Shown here in pieces: positions 1-9,629 of a DNA stretch of 64,000 nucleotides. Source of the stretch: Buchnera aphidicola (Cinara laricifoliae) (GTDB taxonomy: Bacteria > Pseudomonadota > Gammaproteobacteria > Enterobacterales > Enterobacteriaceae); assembly GCF_900698945.1 (NCBI RefSeq), contig NZ_LR217717.1, positions 186,001 to 250,000 on the forward strand, given 5' to 3'. Below the pieces are notes generated by a model. It made no database searches. It was not told the origin of the DNA and worked only from the letters and a program-made list of their open reading frames with translations. Position numbers and translations under genes: made by a program. The number at the start of each line of letters is the position of its first letter. Positions within the stretch are counted from its first letter, which is position 1.

Positions 1-257
1 GTTCGTCCGCTTTGATCCCATAATTTTTTCGGTTGTATGATAGGAGCACAAATTTCTAAATAACCGTATTGATTCATAATATTAGAAATAATTTTTATAA
101 TTTTTTTTACTACTCTGTATCCTGTAGGTAACCATGTATATATTCCTGCAGATAACATTCGTATCATACCAGAACGTATCATTAATTGATGACTAATTGA
201 TTCTGTATTTGCGGGTATTTCTTTTATAGTAGAAAGTAAATATTTAGTAGTATACAT
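1..257 (-). CDS. proS: Prolyl-tRNA synthetase, N-terminal part (cut by window edge)
   Basis: Only the first 85 codons lie in the window; the gene continues past position 1. The reading frame starts at the ATG on the complement of 255-257. The translated N-terminus (MYTTKYLLSTIKEIPAN, then ISHQLMIRSGMIRMLSAGIY and TWLPTG) matches the start of the class II bacterial-type ProS of Enterobacterales, which charges tRNA-Pro with proline in the cytosol. It is divergent from flhB across a 482-bp AT-rich gap. Being next to flhBA agrees with the gene order I recall from other Buchnera. Catalytic motifs 2 and 3 and the editing domain lie outside the window, so integrity cannot be judged. Confidence 0.93.
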   Translation of the reverse strand, partial: MYTTKYLLSTIKEIPANTESISHQLMIRSGMIRMLSAGIYTWLPTGYRVVKKIIKIISNIMNQYGYLEICAPIIQPKKLWDQSGR

Positions 258-739
258 GGTATATATCCTGAATATAAATAGATCTATATGTAATATATAG
301 ATGACTATAATTAATTTTACATACATAATTTTTTTAAAAATAATATTTTTACATTATTTTTATATTTATTTTATTTTTTTATATAAATTATTAATTTTAT
401 TTATAAATATAGTTTTTAATTATAAGTATAATTTATAATTATAAATATAATTTTATCTTTAATAAAAAATAGTTTATTCGGGAATCGTAAAAATATATTA
501 TATTTGTTTATAAGTATAGATATTAAAACATATATATAAATATATATAAATATATATATAAATATATATATTTATATATATATTTATATTTAAATAAAAA
601 TAATTAGTTTAATAAAGCTACAATATCATTTTTAAGATAATAATATAATAAATATAGTTAAAAACAATAACTATTTATATTGTAACAATAGTTATTACTG
701 TAGATACTACTTAAGTAATGTATATTAAGGTATAAATAT
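258..739. other. Intergenic, AT-rich, proS-flhB
   Basis: No coding sequence is visible on either strand. It must contain the divergent start signals of proS and flhB, but no clear -35/-10 pair stands out from the AT background. Its one notable structure is the long AT palindrome listed separately. A weak AAGG about 9 bases before the flhB ATG may serve as ribosome binding site. Confidence 0.8.
544..589. repeat. 46-bp perfect AT palindrome
   Basis: The 46 bases 544-589 equal their own reverse complement. They consist of TATATA runs broken symmetrically by AAA and TTT triplets, so the structure is not a plain alternating TA tract. It lies between the divergent proS and flhB genes, about 150 bp before the flhB start. 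It could extrude as a cruciform or form a hairpin in RNA. No function is shown. Confidence 0.85.
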
Positions 740-1855
740 ATGAATTATAGCCTAAATGAAGATAAAACTGAAGCTGCAACTCCACATAAAATTAAACAAT
801 TTAAAAAAAATGGATATGTACAACATTTATTTGATTTAAATTCATTTTTTATATTATTATTTTTTTTTTGTATTTTTTATATAAATAAAAAATTTATTTT
901 TTTACATTTATTAAAATTATTTGTATTGAATTTAACATTTAATAAAAAATTTATTAATTATCCTCAATTATTTTTTGTACTTACATTACAACATATAAAA
1001 ATTTTTATTTTATGTTTTTTAATATTATTTTTAGGAATAACATGTATATTAATATTTTCACCTATTTTTATTCATGGGGAAATAGTTAGAATAAGATTTT
1101 TAAATATTAGTTTGAACTCTTTAAATATTATAAGTAATTTTAAAAAAAAAAATTTTTTTAATATAATAATTGATTTTTTATCCAGTTTATTAAAAATAAT
1201 AATAATTATTACTGTTTCTTTTTTATTTATATGGAATAATTATTTTAATGTCAATAATTTTTATTATAATTCATTATCAAATAATTTATATTTTGGATTT
1301 TATTTAATATATAAATATCTATTATTAATGATGGTAATTATAGGTATAATAGCTGTTATTGATACTATAATAAAGTATTTACAATATTTTAATAAACTTA
1401 AAATGACTGTTCAGGAAGTAAAAAATGAACAAAAAGAATTAGAAGGAAATCCGTTAATTAAACAAAGAATTCAATTTTTAATGCGAAAATCGTCGTATAA
1501 ATACTCTATATCCGAATTAACAAAGTCTGATGTAATTATTTTTAATTCCATAAATTGTGCTGTAGCTATACATTATAATTCAACTACAATGTCTTCTCCT
1601 AAAGTACTTTTTAAAGGATTAGAAAAGTTATCCATTTATATCGTAGAATTTGCACGAAAAAATAATATTCCAGTATTTATTTCTGATTCTTTAGCAATTT
1701 ATCTATATAACAATTCTTTTGTTGATAATCAGATTCCAGTTAATTTACATTCATCAATTGCTAAAATTTTAGCATGGGCTTGGCAAGTTAAACGTTGGAA
1801 AAAATATGGTGGTACATATCCCATGATACCAGTTATATTCTTTAATAAATCATAA
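740..1855 (+). CDS. flhB: Flagellar export gate protein FlhB (autocleavage motif lost)
   Basis: FlhB is the inner-membrane component of the flagellar type III export apparatus and, in motile relatives, switches export from rod/hook to filament proteins. The 371-residue product has the family N-terminus (DKTEAATPHK), about four membrane segments between roughly residues 30 and 215, and a cytoplasmic C-domain with family blocks such as SSPKVLFKG and LAWAWQVKRW. The conserved NPTHY site, where relatives cleave between Asn269 and Pro270, reads N269-S-I-N-C273 here (1544-1558). Self-cleavage is therefore unlikely. It is followed 26 bp later by flhA, probably in one transcript. The frame is intact, so the gene is probably under selection for a base-only flagellar structure. 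Confidence 0.95.
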   Translation: MNYSLNEDKTEAATPHKIKQFKKNGYVQHLFDLNSFFILLFFFCIFYINKKFIFLHLLKLFVLNLTFNKKFINYPQLFFVLTLQHIKIFILCFLILFLGITCILIFSPIFIHGEIVRIRFLNISLNSLNIISNFKKKNFFNIIIDFLSSLLKIIIIITVSFLFIWNNYFNVNNFYYNSLSNNLYFGFYLIYKYLLLMMVIIGIIAVIDTIIKYLQYFNKLKMTVQEVKNEQKELEGNPLIKQRIQFLMRKSSYKYSISELTKSDVIIFNSINCAVAIHYNSTTMSSPKVLFKGLEKLSIYIVEFARKNNIPVFISDSLAIYLYNNSFVDNQIPVNLHSSIAKILAWAWQVKRWKKYGGTYPMIPVIFFNKS

Positions 1856-1881
1856 ATTATATTTTAGGAGAATAATCATTG

Positions 1882-3972
1882 ATGCGAAGATTATCTATTT
1901 TATTAAATTTTATTAATAAGATTAATAATACGAGTTTATATTCTTTAGTTACTCCATCATTAATTTTAATGATTTTATGTATGCTTATTTTACCTTTACC
2001 ATCTTTTATTTTAGATTTATTTTTTACTTTTAATATTGTTATTTCGATAATTATTTTAATTGTTTCCATGATTGTTACTGATGTTTTAAATTTTTCTTCT
2101 TTTCCGGTAGTATCATTATTATCGACATTGCTGCGATTATCTTTAAATGTTGCTTCTACACGTGTAATTTTATTGAATGGACATACGGGATCACATTCTG
2201 CAGGACGTATCATTGAATCATTTGGAATTTTTTTAATTGGTAGAAATTTTTTTATTGGAATTATTGTTTTTATTATTTTAGTAATTATAAATTTTATTGT
2301 TATTACGAAAGGTTCTGGAAGAATTGCAGAAGTAGGAGCTAGATTTATTTTAGATGCTATGCCTGGAAAGCAAATGGCAATAGATGCCGACTTAAATGCC
2401 GGCATTATTTCTGAACAAGAAGCAAAAGAAAGACGTGTTAATGTATATCGAGAGGCTGATTTTTATGGATCGATGGATGGATCTAGTAAATTTATTCGAG
2501 GTGATGCTATTGCCAGTATATTAATTATAATAGTGAACATTATAGGTGGATTGATTATAGGAATTATTCAGCATAATATGTCATTTTTACAAGCAGCTAA
2601 AATATATAGCATACTAACTATTGGAGATGGTTTAGCGGCTCAAATTCCTTCTTTAATTATATCGATAGCTTCTGGTATTATTTTAACACGTGTTGGATCT
2701 GATAAAATTAATGTTAGTAAACAGATAATTAATCAGATTTTTAATAATTCTCAAGTTATATTTTTAAGTGGTATTATATTCGGTATATTTGGTATTATAC
2801 CGGGAATGCCAAATTTTATTTTTTTATTTTTTACTGTTAGTTTGTTAATATTGTCATGGTACTTATATAATAAAAATTATATAAATAAAAATTTTTCTAA
2901 AATATCAAATGTAAAGGAAAAGAAATTATTGAGTTTTTCTTGGAATGATATTCAGTTCGAACATTTAATTGCTTTAGAATTAAGTTCTATTTTTTTTAAA
3001 TCCATTTATAAAAATAAATATAATTATTTATTAAAAAAAATATATTTTTTAAGAAAAAATATTGCTAAAGATTTTGGATTTCTAATTTCCGATATTTATT
3101 TTATTCATAATCGAAAATTAGAAGATGGACAGTACAAAATTTTGATTAAAGGAGTAGAAATTGGATGTGGATATGTTTTTTTAGATAAATTATTAGCTAT
3201 AAATAATAGTAATAATATAATTAATGTTCCAGGAATAAAAGTAAAAGAACCAGTATTTGATCTTCCTGCTTTTTGGATTAATTCCGATAATAAAGAAAAA
3301 ATTATTAAAAAAAAACTGTTAATTGTAGAACCTAATTCAGTAATTATTACGCATATTAATAAAATTATTAGAAAAAATTTATATGAATTATTTGGTTTAC
3401 AAGAAACCCAACAGTTATTAGATCGTATTTCGCAAACTTATCCACGTTTAGTAGAATATTTAATACCTAATATAATTTCAATTACTATATTGCATAATAT
3501 TTTAAAGAATTTATTACGTGAGAATATTCCTATTAAAGATATTAGAACAATTTTAGAAACATTAATAAAGCATGGTAATAGTATGAAAAACAATGTTGAA
3601 AAACTTACTAATATCACTCGAATTGCATTACGTAATTTTATTACACAAAAATTTTTTTTAACTGCTAAAGATATTTATGTAATTGGATTAAGCTCTGAAA
3701 TAGAATGTATTTTATTAAAAATAATTAATAGTGAGGATGGTCAATTAGAGCCTTTATTTTCAGAAAAGTTAATTAAAAGAACTAAATTATTAGTTATTAT
3801 TCAAAAAAAAAATAAATTTCCATTAGTATTAGTAGTTCATCCTCAATTACGAAATTTATTAGCAAAATTATTTATTATTAGTATTCCAGAATTAACCGTT
3901 TTATCTTTTTCTGAAATTTCTGAAGATCGCGTAATAAAAATTGTACATACGATTGAAAAATACAAAGAATAG
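1882..3972 (+). CDS. flhA: Flagellar export gate protein FlhA
   Basis: FlhA forms the nonameric export gate of the flagellar type III system with FlhB. The protein is 696 residues, close to the usual 692. It has about eight membrane segments up to residue ~335 and a large cytoplasmic domain after ~360. The FHIPEP-family core is visible (ITKGSGRIAEVGARFILDAM and GKQMAIDADLNAG). AGGAG at 1866-1870 is followed by TTG at 1879 (8 bases on) and ATG at 1882 (11 bases on); I chose the ATG, but TTG would add only one residue. No flhE follows. Its 3' end faces argS at a spacing of 26 bp, with a hairpin in the gap. Confidence 0.96.
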   Translation: MRRLSILLNFINKINNTSLYSLVTPSLILMILCMLILPLPSFILDLFFTFNIVISIIILIVSMIVTDVLNFSSFPVVSLLSTLLRLSLNVASTRVILLNGHTGSHSAGRIIESFGIFLIGRNFFIGIIVFIILVIINFIVITKGSGRIAEVGARFILDAMPGKQMAIDADLNAGIISEQEAKERRVNVYREADFYGSMDGSSKFIRGDAIASILIIIVNIIGGLIIGIIQHNMSFLQAAKIYSILTIGDGLAAQIPSLIISIASGIILTRVGSDKINVSKQIINQIFNNSQVIFLSGIIFGIFGIIPGMPNFIFLFFTVSLLILSWYLYNKNYINKNFSKISNVKEKKLLSFSWNDIQFEHLIALELSSIFFKSIYKNKYNYLLKKIYFLRKNIAKDFGFLISDIYFIHNRKLEDGQYKILIKGVEIGCGYVFLDKLLAINNSNNIINVPGIKVKEPVFDLPAFWINSDNKEKIIKKKLLIVEPNSVIITHINKIIRKNLYELFGLQETQQLLDRISQTYPRLVEYLIPNIISITILHNILKNLLRENIPIKDIRTILETLIKHGNSMKNNVEKLTNITRIALRNFITQKFFLTAKDIYVIGLSSEIECILLKIINSEDGQLEPLFSEKLIKRTKLLVIIQKKNKFPLVLVVHPQLRNLLAKLFIISIPELTVLSFSEISEDRVIKIVHTIEKYKE

Positions 3973-3974
3973 TG

Positions 3975-3997
3975 ATTATAATTTGTATAATTATAAT
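3975..3997. terminator. Hairpin between convergent flhA and argS
   Basis: ATTATAATT at 3975-3983 pairs perfectly with AATTATAAT at 3989-3997 around a 5-base loop. A T-run follows on the plus strand at 4004-4010. It fills nearly all of the 26-bp gap between the convergent stops, so it may end flhA transcripts. On the plus strand the T-run lies a few bases beyond the stem, so efficiency is uncertain. Confidence 0.5.
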
Positions 3998-3998
3998 A

Positions 3999-5714
3999 TT
4001 ACATTTTTTTAACTGTATTGATACCTAATATATATAATCCTTTTTTAATTACTTTAGCTGTTAAAATAGATAATTTTATCCGACTGATTTTGATGTGTAT
4101 TTTTTTTGCGAATAAAATAGAACAGTTTTCATAAAATTTTGAAAATTTTCCAGCAAGATCGTATAAATAATTACACATCAAATGAGGTGTTCCATATTTT
4201 TCTAAATGAAATATAGTTTCTTCAAATTGTAAAATAGTTAATACTAAATATCGTTCAAATTTTGTAAAAATTTTAATAGGATAAATATTTATTTCATGAG
4301 ATAAGTTATCATGGTTAATAATTGACTGAATTCTTGTATATGCATACTGTATGTAAGGGGCTGTATTTCCGTTTAATGATAATATTTGGTCCCAATCAAA
4401 AATATAGTCAGATGTTCGATTTTTTGATAAATCAAAATATTTTATAGCACCAATTCCAATATTATGAGCAATAGATTTTATTTCATTTTTAGTCATTTTT
4501 TGATGTTTATTTTTTATTATTTTTTTTGCTTTATCAATACTTTTGTTTAATAAATCTATTAATTTGATTGTTTTTCCATGACGTGTTTTAAAAGGTTTTT
4601 TATTTTTACACAAAATCATTCCAAATGTATGATGTTCTAATAATGTATTATTAGGTATATATTGTGCTAGTTTAGCTATTTCCCACACTTGTAATAGATG
4701 TTGTTTTTGTCTATTATCAATATAATAAATAATTCGATTTGCTTTTAAAATATTGCATCTATATTTTAAACACGCAATATCTATTGTAGTATATAAAAAT
4801 GCTCCGTCTTTTTTTTGTATAACAACTCCCATTTTTTTACCTAAACGATTTTTAAATTTATTTAGATAAACAATAATAGAACCATTATAATTAACAGCAA
4901 TTTTTTTTTTTTTAAGTTCAGTTATTATTTTTGGCAACATAAAATTATAAAAACTTTCTCCACGAATATCTTTATCAGTAAGAGAAATATTTAGCTTTTT
5001 ATAGATTATATTATTTTTTTCTATACTTTTACTGACTAGTAATTTCCATATTTTTAGGCAATCTTTATTATTATTTTGTAGTTTAACTACATTTTTCTTA
5101 GTTTTTTTTATAAAAACTGGATCTTTTTGATATCTTAAATTTGCTATTTTATAAATTTTTTCAATTTTTTCAATAGAATGACATGACGTTAATTGTAACT
5201 GTGTAATTAGCATTCCAAATTGTGTACCCCAATCACCAATATGATTTTGTCTTATAACTGTATGTCCTAAAAATTCCATTAATCGAGCTGTTACATCTCC
5301 TAAAATAGTAGATCGTAAATGTCCTACATGCATATCTTTAGCTATGTTAGGAGAAGAATAATCGATAATAATAATTTTTGGATTTTTTATAGATATATTA
5401 AAGTTTTTTGCGAAATACATATTATTTATATGTTCACATAACCAATTTGACTTTAAAGTAATATTAATAAATCCTTGTGGAGGAACTAATATATTTTCAT
5501 ATATATTAGATTTTTTCATATCTTTAGAAATATTAATTGCAAGTTGATATGAAGAGTATGGTATTTTTTTTTTTAATTTAATAATTCCGTTAACTTGATA
5601 GTCAATTTCGTTATTTTTAGTATTTTTTCGGATAATAGGATCAAAATTATTTGGAATATTGTATTTTATACAAATTTTTTTTATTTTATTTTTTAAAAAT
5701 TTTTGAATATTCAT
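3999..5714 (-). CDS. argS: Arginyl-tRNA synthetase
   Basis: This class I synthetase attaches arginine to tRNA-Arg. The 571-residue product is nearly the 577 of E. coli. It shows the N-terminal Add-1-like region, the HIGH-type motif HVGH at residues 129-132 in SPNIAKDMHVGHLRS, the degenerate second motif region (KPFKTRHGKTIKLIDLL), and the C-terminal family ending LGINTVKKM. The gene is monocistronic, convergent with flhA and divergent from the 16S unit. argS immediately upstream of an isolated 16S gene is a known Buchnera arrangement. Confidence 0.97.
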   Translation of the reverse strand: MNIQKFLKNKIKKICIKYNIPNNFDPIIRKNTKNNEIDYQVNGIIKLKKKIPYSSYQLAINISKDMKKSNIYENILVPPQGFINITLKSNWLCEHINNMYFAKNFNISIKNPKIIIIDYSSPNIAKDMHVGHLRSTILGDVTARLMEFLGHTVIRQNHIGDWGTQFGMLITQLQLTSCHSIEKIEKIYKIANLRYQKDPVFIKKTKKNVVKLQNNNKDCLKIWKLLVSKSIEKNNIIYKKLNISLTDKDIRGESFYNFMLPKIITELKKKKIAVNYNGSIIVYLNKFKNRLGKKMGVVIQKKDGAFLYTTIDIACLKYRCNILKANRIIYYIDNRQKQHLLQVWEIAKLAQYIPNNTLLEHHTFGMILCKNKKPFKTRHGKTIKLIDLLNKSIDKAKKIIKNKHQKMTKNEIKSIAHNIGIGAIKYFDLSKNRTSDYIFDWDQILSLNGNTAPYIQYAYTRIQSIINHDNLSHEINIYPIKIFTKFERYLVLTILQFEETIFHLEKYGTPHLMCNYLYDLAGKFSKFYENCSILFAKKIHIKISRIKLSILTAKVIKKGLYILGINTVKKM

Positions 5715-5938
5715 ATGTTTACCAATATTAATAATAATTAATGTATGTTTTTAATATATATTTTAATAACTTATTGTAATGAATTACAAAAATATTTAAT
5801 TATAATTATTATATAGTAATTTAAAATTATTGTAAAAATATCTATAGTTTATTAAATAAAATATTTATTTTATATTTTTTATTTAATATATATTTATAAA
5901 TGATTTATATACTGAAATAATTTTTTTTATAAAAATAC

Positions 5939-5966
5939 TTGACATATATTGTTCATTTTATATTAA
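5939..5966 (+). promoter_or_regulatory. 16S rRNA promoter, upstream (P1-like)
   Basis: A consensus TTGACA at 5939-5944 is followed after 16 bases by TATTAA at 5961-5966. It stands about 195 bp upstream of the mature 16S 5' end, on the correct strand. With the second promoter below it resembles the tandem P1-P2 layout of enterobacterial rrn operons. No FIS-type upstream site could be recognised. Confidence 0.6.
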
Positions 5967-5991
5967 TTTTTTATAAATCATAAAAAATATG

Positions 5992-6019
5992 TTGACTTTT
6001 ATAAAAAAAACGATAAGAT
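5992..6019 (+). promoter_or_regulatory. 16S rRNA promoter, downstream (P2-like)
   Basis: TTGACT at 5992-5997 and TAAGAT at 6014-6019 are separated by 16 bases. It lies about 145 bp before the mature 16S and about 20 bp before the boxA-like site, the usual order promoter, boxA, processing stem, 16S. Confidence 0.6.
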
Positions 6020-6037
6020 AGATCTTGTAACAGAAAA

Positions 6038-6050
6038 TGTTCTTTAAAAA
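6038..6050 (+). promoter_or_regulatory. boxA-like antitermination site in 16S leader
   Basis: TGTTCTTTAAAAA matches the enterobacterial rrn boxA (TGCTCTTTAACAA) at 11 of 13 positions. It sits just downstream of the P2-like promoter and upstream of the processing stem, as in E. coli. In that system boxA RNA loads NusB-S10 and, with NusA, NusG and SuhB, builds the rRNA antitermination complex. Its presence agrees with suhB being kept in this genome. Confidence 0.65.
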
Positions 6051-6056
6051 AATATT

Positions 6057-6093
6057 TCAGAAAATTTTTGTGGGCACATGAAAATTAAATGTT
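6057..6093 (+). other. Pre-16S processing stem, 5' strand
   Basis: Leader 6057-6077 pairs with trailer 7744-7764 over 21 consecutive positions including two G-U pairs, and leader 6083-6093 pairs with 7728-7738 over 11 positions without mismatch. The two together form a long stem that loops out the whole 16S gene. In E. coli the equivalent stem is cut by RNase III to release pre-16S; rnc is in this window. Confidence 0.8.
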
Positions 6094-6161
6094 CAGATAC
6101 AAATTATTCATTATTAATTTTAATGTAAAAAAAAATTAGTTTTGTAATAAAAGTTATACGT

Positions 6162-7719
<1,558 letters not shown>

Positions 7720-7727
7720 AAATATAA

Positions 7728-7764
7728 AACATTTAATTGGATCGTGTCCACAGAAATTTTCTGA
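7728..7764 (+). other. Pre-16S processing stem, 3' strand
   Basis: This trailer segment is complementary to the leader at 6057-6093 (see that entry). It lies between the mature 16S 3' end and tRNA-Ile, so cutting here would separate the 16S precursor from the two tRNAs. Confidence 0.8.
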
Positions 7765-7780
7765 TTTATTATTGTACAGC

Positions 7781-7857
7781 AGGCTTGTAGCTCAGCCGGT
7801 TAGAGCACACCCCTGATAAGGGTGAGGTCGGTGGTTCAAATCCACTCAGGCCTACCA
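7781..7857 (+). tRNA. trnI: tRNA-Ile (GAT anticodon)
   Basis: A 77-nt cloverleaf with acceptor AGGCTTG pairing CAGGCCT (one G-U), the anticodon loop CTGATAA in the stem ACCCC/GGGGT-type arm, a TTCAAAT T-loop, and an encoded CCA at 7855-7857. It is the first of two tRNAs in the 16S transcript, matching the Ile-Ala spacer pair of enterobacterial rrn operons. Confidence 0.98.
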
Positions 7858-7871
7858 TATTATATTAATAA

Positions 7872-7944
7872 GGGGCTATAGCTCAGCTGGGAGAGCGCCT
7901 GCTTTGCACGCAGGAGGTCAGCGGTTCAATCCCGCTTAGCTCCA
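7872..7944 (+). tRNA. trnA: tRNA-Ala (TGC anticodon), no encoded CCA
   Basis: The 5' half is nearly identical to E. coli tRNA-Ala(UGC). The acceptor GGGGCTA pairs with TAGCTCC (one G-U), the anticodon loop is TTTGCAC, and the T-loop is TTCAATC. The discriminator A at 7944 is followed by ATA, so the 3' CCA must be added by the nucleotidyltransferase. The other two tRNAs in the window encode CCA. Confidence 0.97.
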
Positions 7945-8046
7945 ATATAATTGTATTGATATTGCTATTTTATTTATTAAATTGATTTTTTAAAAATTTT
8001 TGTTATTTAATTTTAAATTTTATATTTTTATAAAATATTTTTATAA

Positions 8047-8754
8047 ATGAGACATTTAAATAAATCCAGAAAAGTAATTCTAGATATAGAAACTACCGGA
8101 ATGAATAAAACTGGTTGTTTGTACTTAAACCATAAGATCATAGAAATCGGAATACTTGAAATTATTGATAGAAAATATACTGGAAGATATTTACATTATT
8201 ATTTAAATCCAGATCGTGACATTGAAAAAGAAGCATACAAAATTCATGGAATTTCTATAGAAAAATTACATAATAAACCTCGATTTAAAGAAGTTTATTT
8301 GGAAATTTTTAATTTTATAAAAAAATCAAAAATTATAGTACATAACTCTATTTTTGATATTAGTTTTTTAGATTATGAATTTAGTCAATTAAATTGTGGA
8401 ATTAAAAAAATTGAAAAATTTAGTAAAGTAATAGATACATTAGTTATCGCTAGAAAATTATTTCCGGGAAAAAAAAATAGTTTAGATGCATTATGTCGTA
8501 GATATAAAATTTTAAATATTCGTAAAAATATGCATGGTGCGTTAATAGATGCGAAGATATTAATGAAAGTATATCTTTACATGACAAGCAAACAAATAGA
8601 AATACTATTTACTAAAAAAAATGAAAGAAAAATAATACCGCCTATAAAAAATATTTTTTCTTCTAATAAATCATTAAAAATTATATTTGCATCTATTTCA
8701 GAAAAAAAAAACCATAAAAAATATATGAAAATGATAAAAAAAAATTCTGTTTAA
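8047..8754 (+). CDS. dnaQ: DNA polymerase III epsilon subunit (3'-5' proofreading)
   Basis: Epsilon is the DEDDh proofreading exonuclease of the replicative polymerase core. The 235-residue protein (243 in E. coli) keeps all expected catalytic residues: D13 and E15 in ILDIETTGMN, D104 in SIFDISFLDYEF, and H163 plus D168 in MHGALIDAK. Family blocks HGIS and LFPGKKNSLDALCRRY are present. The C-terminal ~50 residues, which tether it to the alpha subunit in E. coli, are present but poorly conserved and Lys-rich. It starts 102 bp after tRNA-Ala with no distinct promoter and may partly be read from the 16S unit. tRNA-Asp follows 58 bp downstream. Confidence 0.96.
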   Translation: MRHLNKSRKVILDIETTGMNKTGCLYLNHKIIEIGILEIIDRKYTGRYLHYYLNPDRDIEKEAYKIHGISIEKLHNKPRFKEVYLEIFNFIKKSKIIVHNSIFDISFLDYEFSQLNCGIKKIEKFSKVIDTLVIARKLFPGKKNSLDALCRRYKILNIRKNMHGALIDAKILMKVYLYMTSKQIEILFTKKNERKIIPPIKNIFSSNKSLKIIFASISEKKNHKKYMKMIKKNSV

Positions 8755-8812
8755 TTATATTTATAATCATCTGATATAAATTAGAATTTATGTTTTAATC
8801 TACAAAATAATA

Positions 8813-8889
8813 GGTGCGGTAGTTCAGTTGGTTAGAATATCGGCCTGTCACGCCGGGGGTCGCGGGTTCGAATCCCGTCCGCACCGCCA
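8813..8889 (+). tRNA. trnD: tRNA-Asp (GTC anticodon)
   Basis: A 77-nt tRNA with acceptor GGTGCGG pairing CCGCACC, D-arm sequence GTTCAGTTGGTTAGA, anticodon loop CTGTCAC, T-loop TTCGAAT, and an encoded GCCA end. It closely matches enterobacterial tRNA-Asp. It stands alone between dnaQ and grpE. Confidence 0.98.
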
Positions 8890-8987
8890 TTAATTATTGT
8901 AAATCAAATTTATAATTAATTTTTATAAAATATATTTAATTGAAAATATAAAATATTTATATATGAATATATTCGGAAAATATACTT

Positions 8988-9542
8988 ATGAAATATAATG
9001 ATATTCTTAATAATTCATCTTTGGATAATGTTAAACAAGATTTAATTAACAAAAAATTAGAAGATAATAAAAAATATTTGGAAAAGAAAAAATCACAAGT
9101 ATCAGATTTAAAAAAAGATATATTAAATGATTCTAAATTATATACTGATAAATTATTGCAATTAGAAAAAAGACTACAAAAAAAAATTAATAATACATAT
9201 AATTTTTTTCTTGAAAAACATTTTTTATCAATATTACCAATTGTTGATAGTATTGATTCATCACTTAATTTATTAAATTCTTCGGATCAATATACTTCTA
9301 ATGAAGTATATATTTCTTTAAAAGAAATACAGAAAAAAATTTTTTGTATATTTACACAATATAAAATATTAGTTATTGATTTAACTAATATACCTTTTAA
9401 TCCAGATTTACATCAAGCGATATCAATTGATTTTTCTGGAAAATATAAAAATAATTACATTTCCTGTGTTATTCAAAAAGGATATTCAATGAATAATAGA
9501 TTATTAAGACCTGCATTAGTATCAGTTTCGCAAATCAAATAA
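8988..9542 (+). CDS. grpE: GrpE nucleotide exchange factor
   Basis: GrpE releases ADP from DnaK and so drives the Hsp70 folding cycle. The 184-residue product has the charged, coiled-coil N-terminal half (about residues 15-75, rich in Lys, Glu and Leu), the four-helix region with FFLEKHFLSILPIVDSIDSS, and the C-terminal beta domain containing FNPDLHQAIS and the end LLRPALVSVSQ, which correspond to the conserved FDPNKHQAI and LRAAMVTVA blocks. E. coli GrpE is 197 residues. Upstream there is a TTGAAA at 8940 but no matching heat-shock -10, so I do not call a sigma32 promoter. smpB follows on the same strand. Confidence 0.93.
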   Translation: MKYNDILNNSSLDNVKQDLINKKLEDNKKYLEKKKSQVSDLKKDILNDSKLYTDKLLQLEKRLQKKINNTYNFFLEKHFLSILPIVDSIDSSLNLLNSSDQYTSNEVYISLKEIQKKIFCIFTQYKILVIDLTNIPFNPDLHQAISIDFSGKYKNNYISCVIQKGYSMNNRLLRPALVSVSQIK

Positions 9543-9629
9543 TACATATAATATTACTTATAGATATTGAATAAATATTTATTTATTTTAATTAAAAATT
9601 TTTATTTATAACTAAATAAGGAAAGTATA

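Larger units (their letters stand above)
5715..6161. other. Intergenic region with 16S promoters and leader
   Basis: No gene is visible. The right half carries two sigma70-type promoters, a boxA-like site and the 5' half of the 16S processing stem, all listed separately. The left half is AT-rich and should include the divergent argS promoter, for which I see no convincing hexamers. Confidence 0.8.

Noticed and set aside
1857-2405. 182-codon open frame on the minus strand opposite flhA
   Set aside because: It is a shadow of the conserved flhA membrane region in the other strand and has no family features.
7945-8046. Possible 23S rRNA or 5S rRNA after the tRNAs
   Set aside because: Only about 100 bp of AT-rich DNA lies before dnaQ; no 23S sequence is present in the window. 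The split rRNA operon is a known Buchnera feature.
8940-8987. Heat-shock sigma32 promoter before grpE
   Set aside because: TTGAAA at 8940 resembles the -35, but no CCCCAT-like -10 is found at the right distance.
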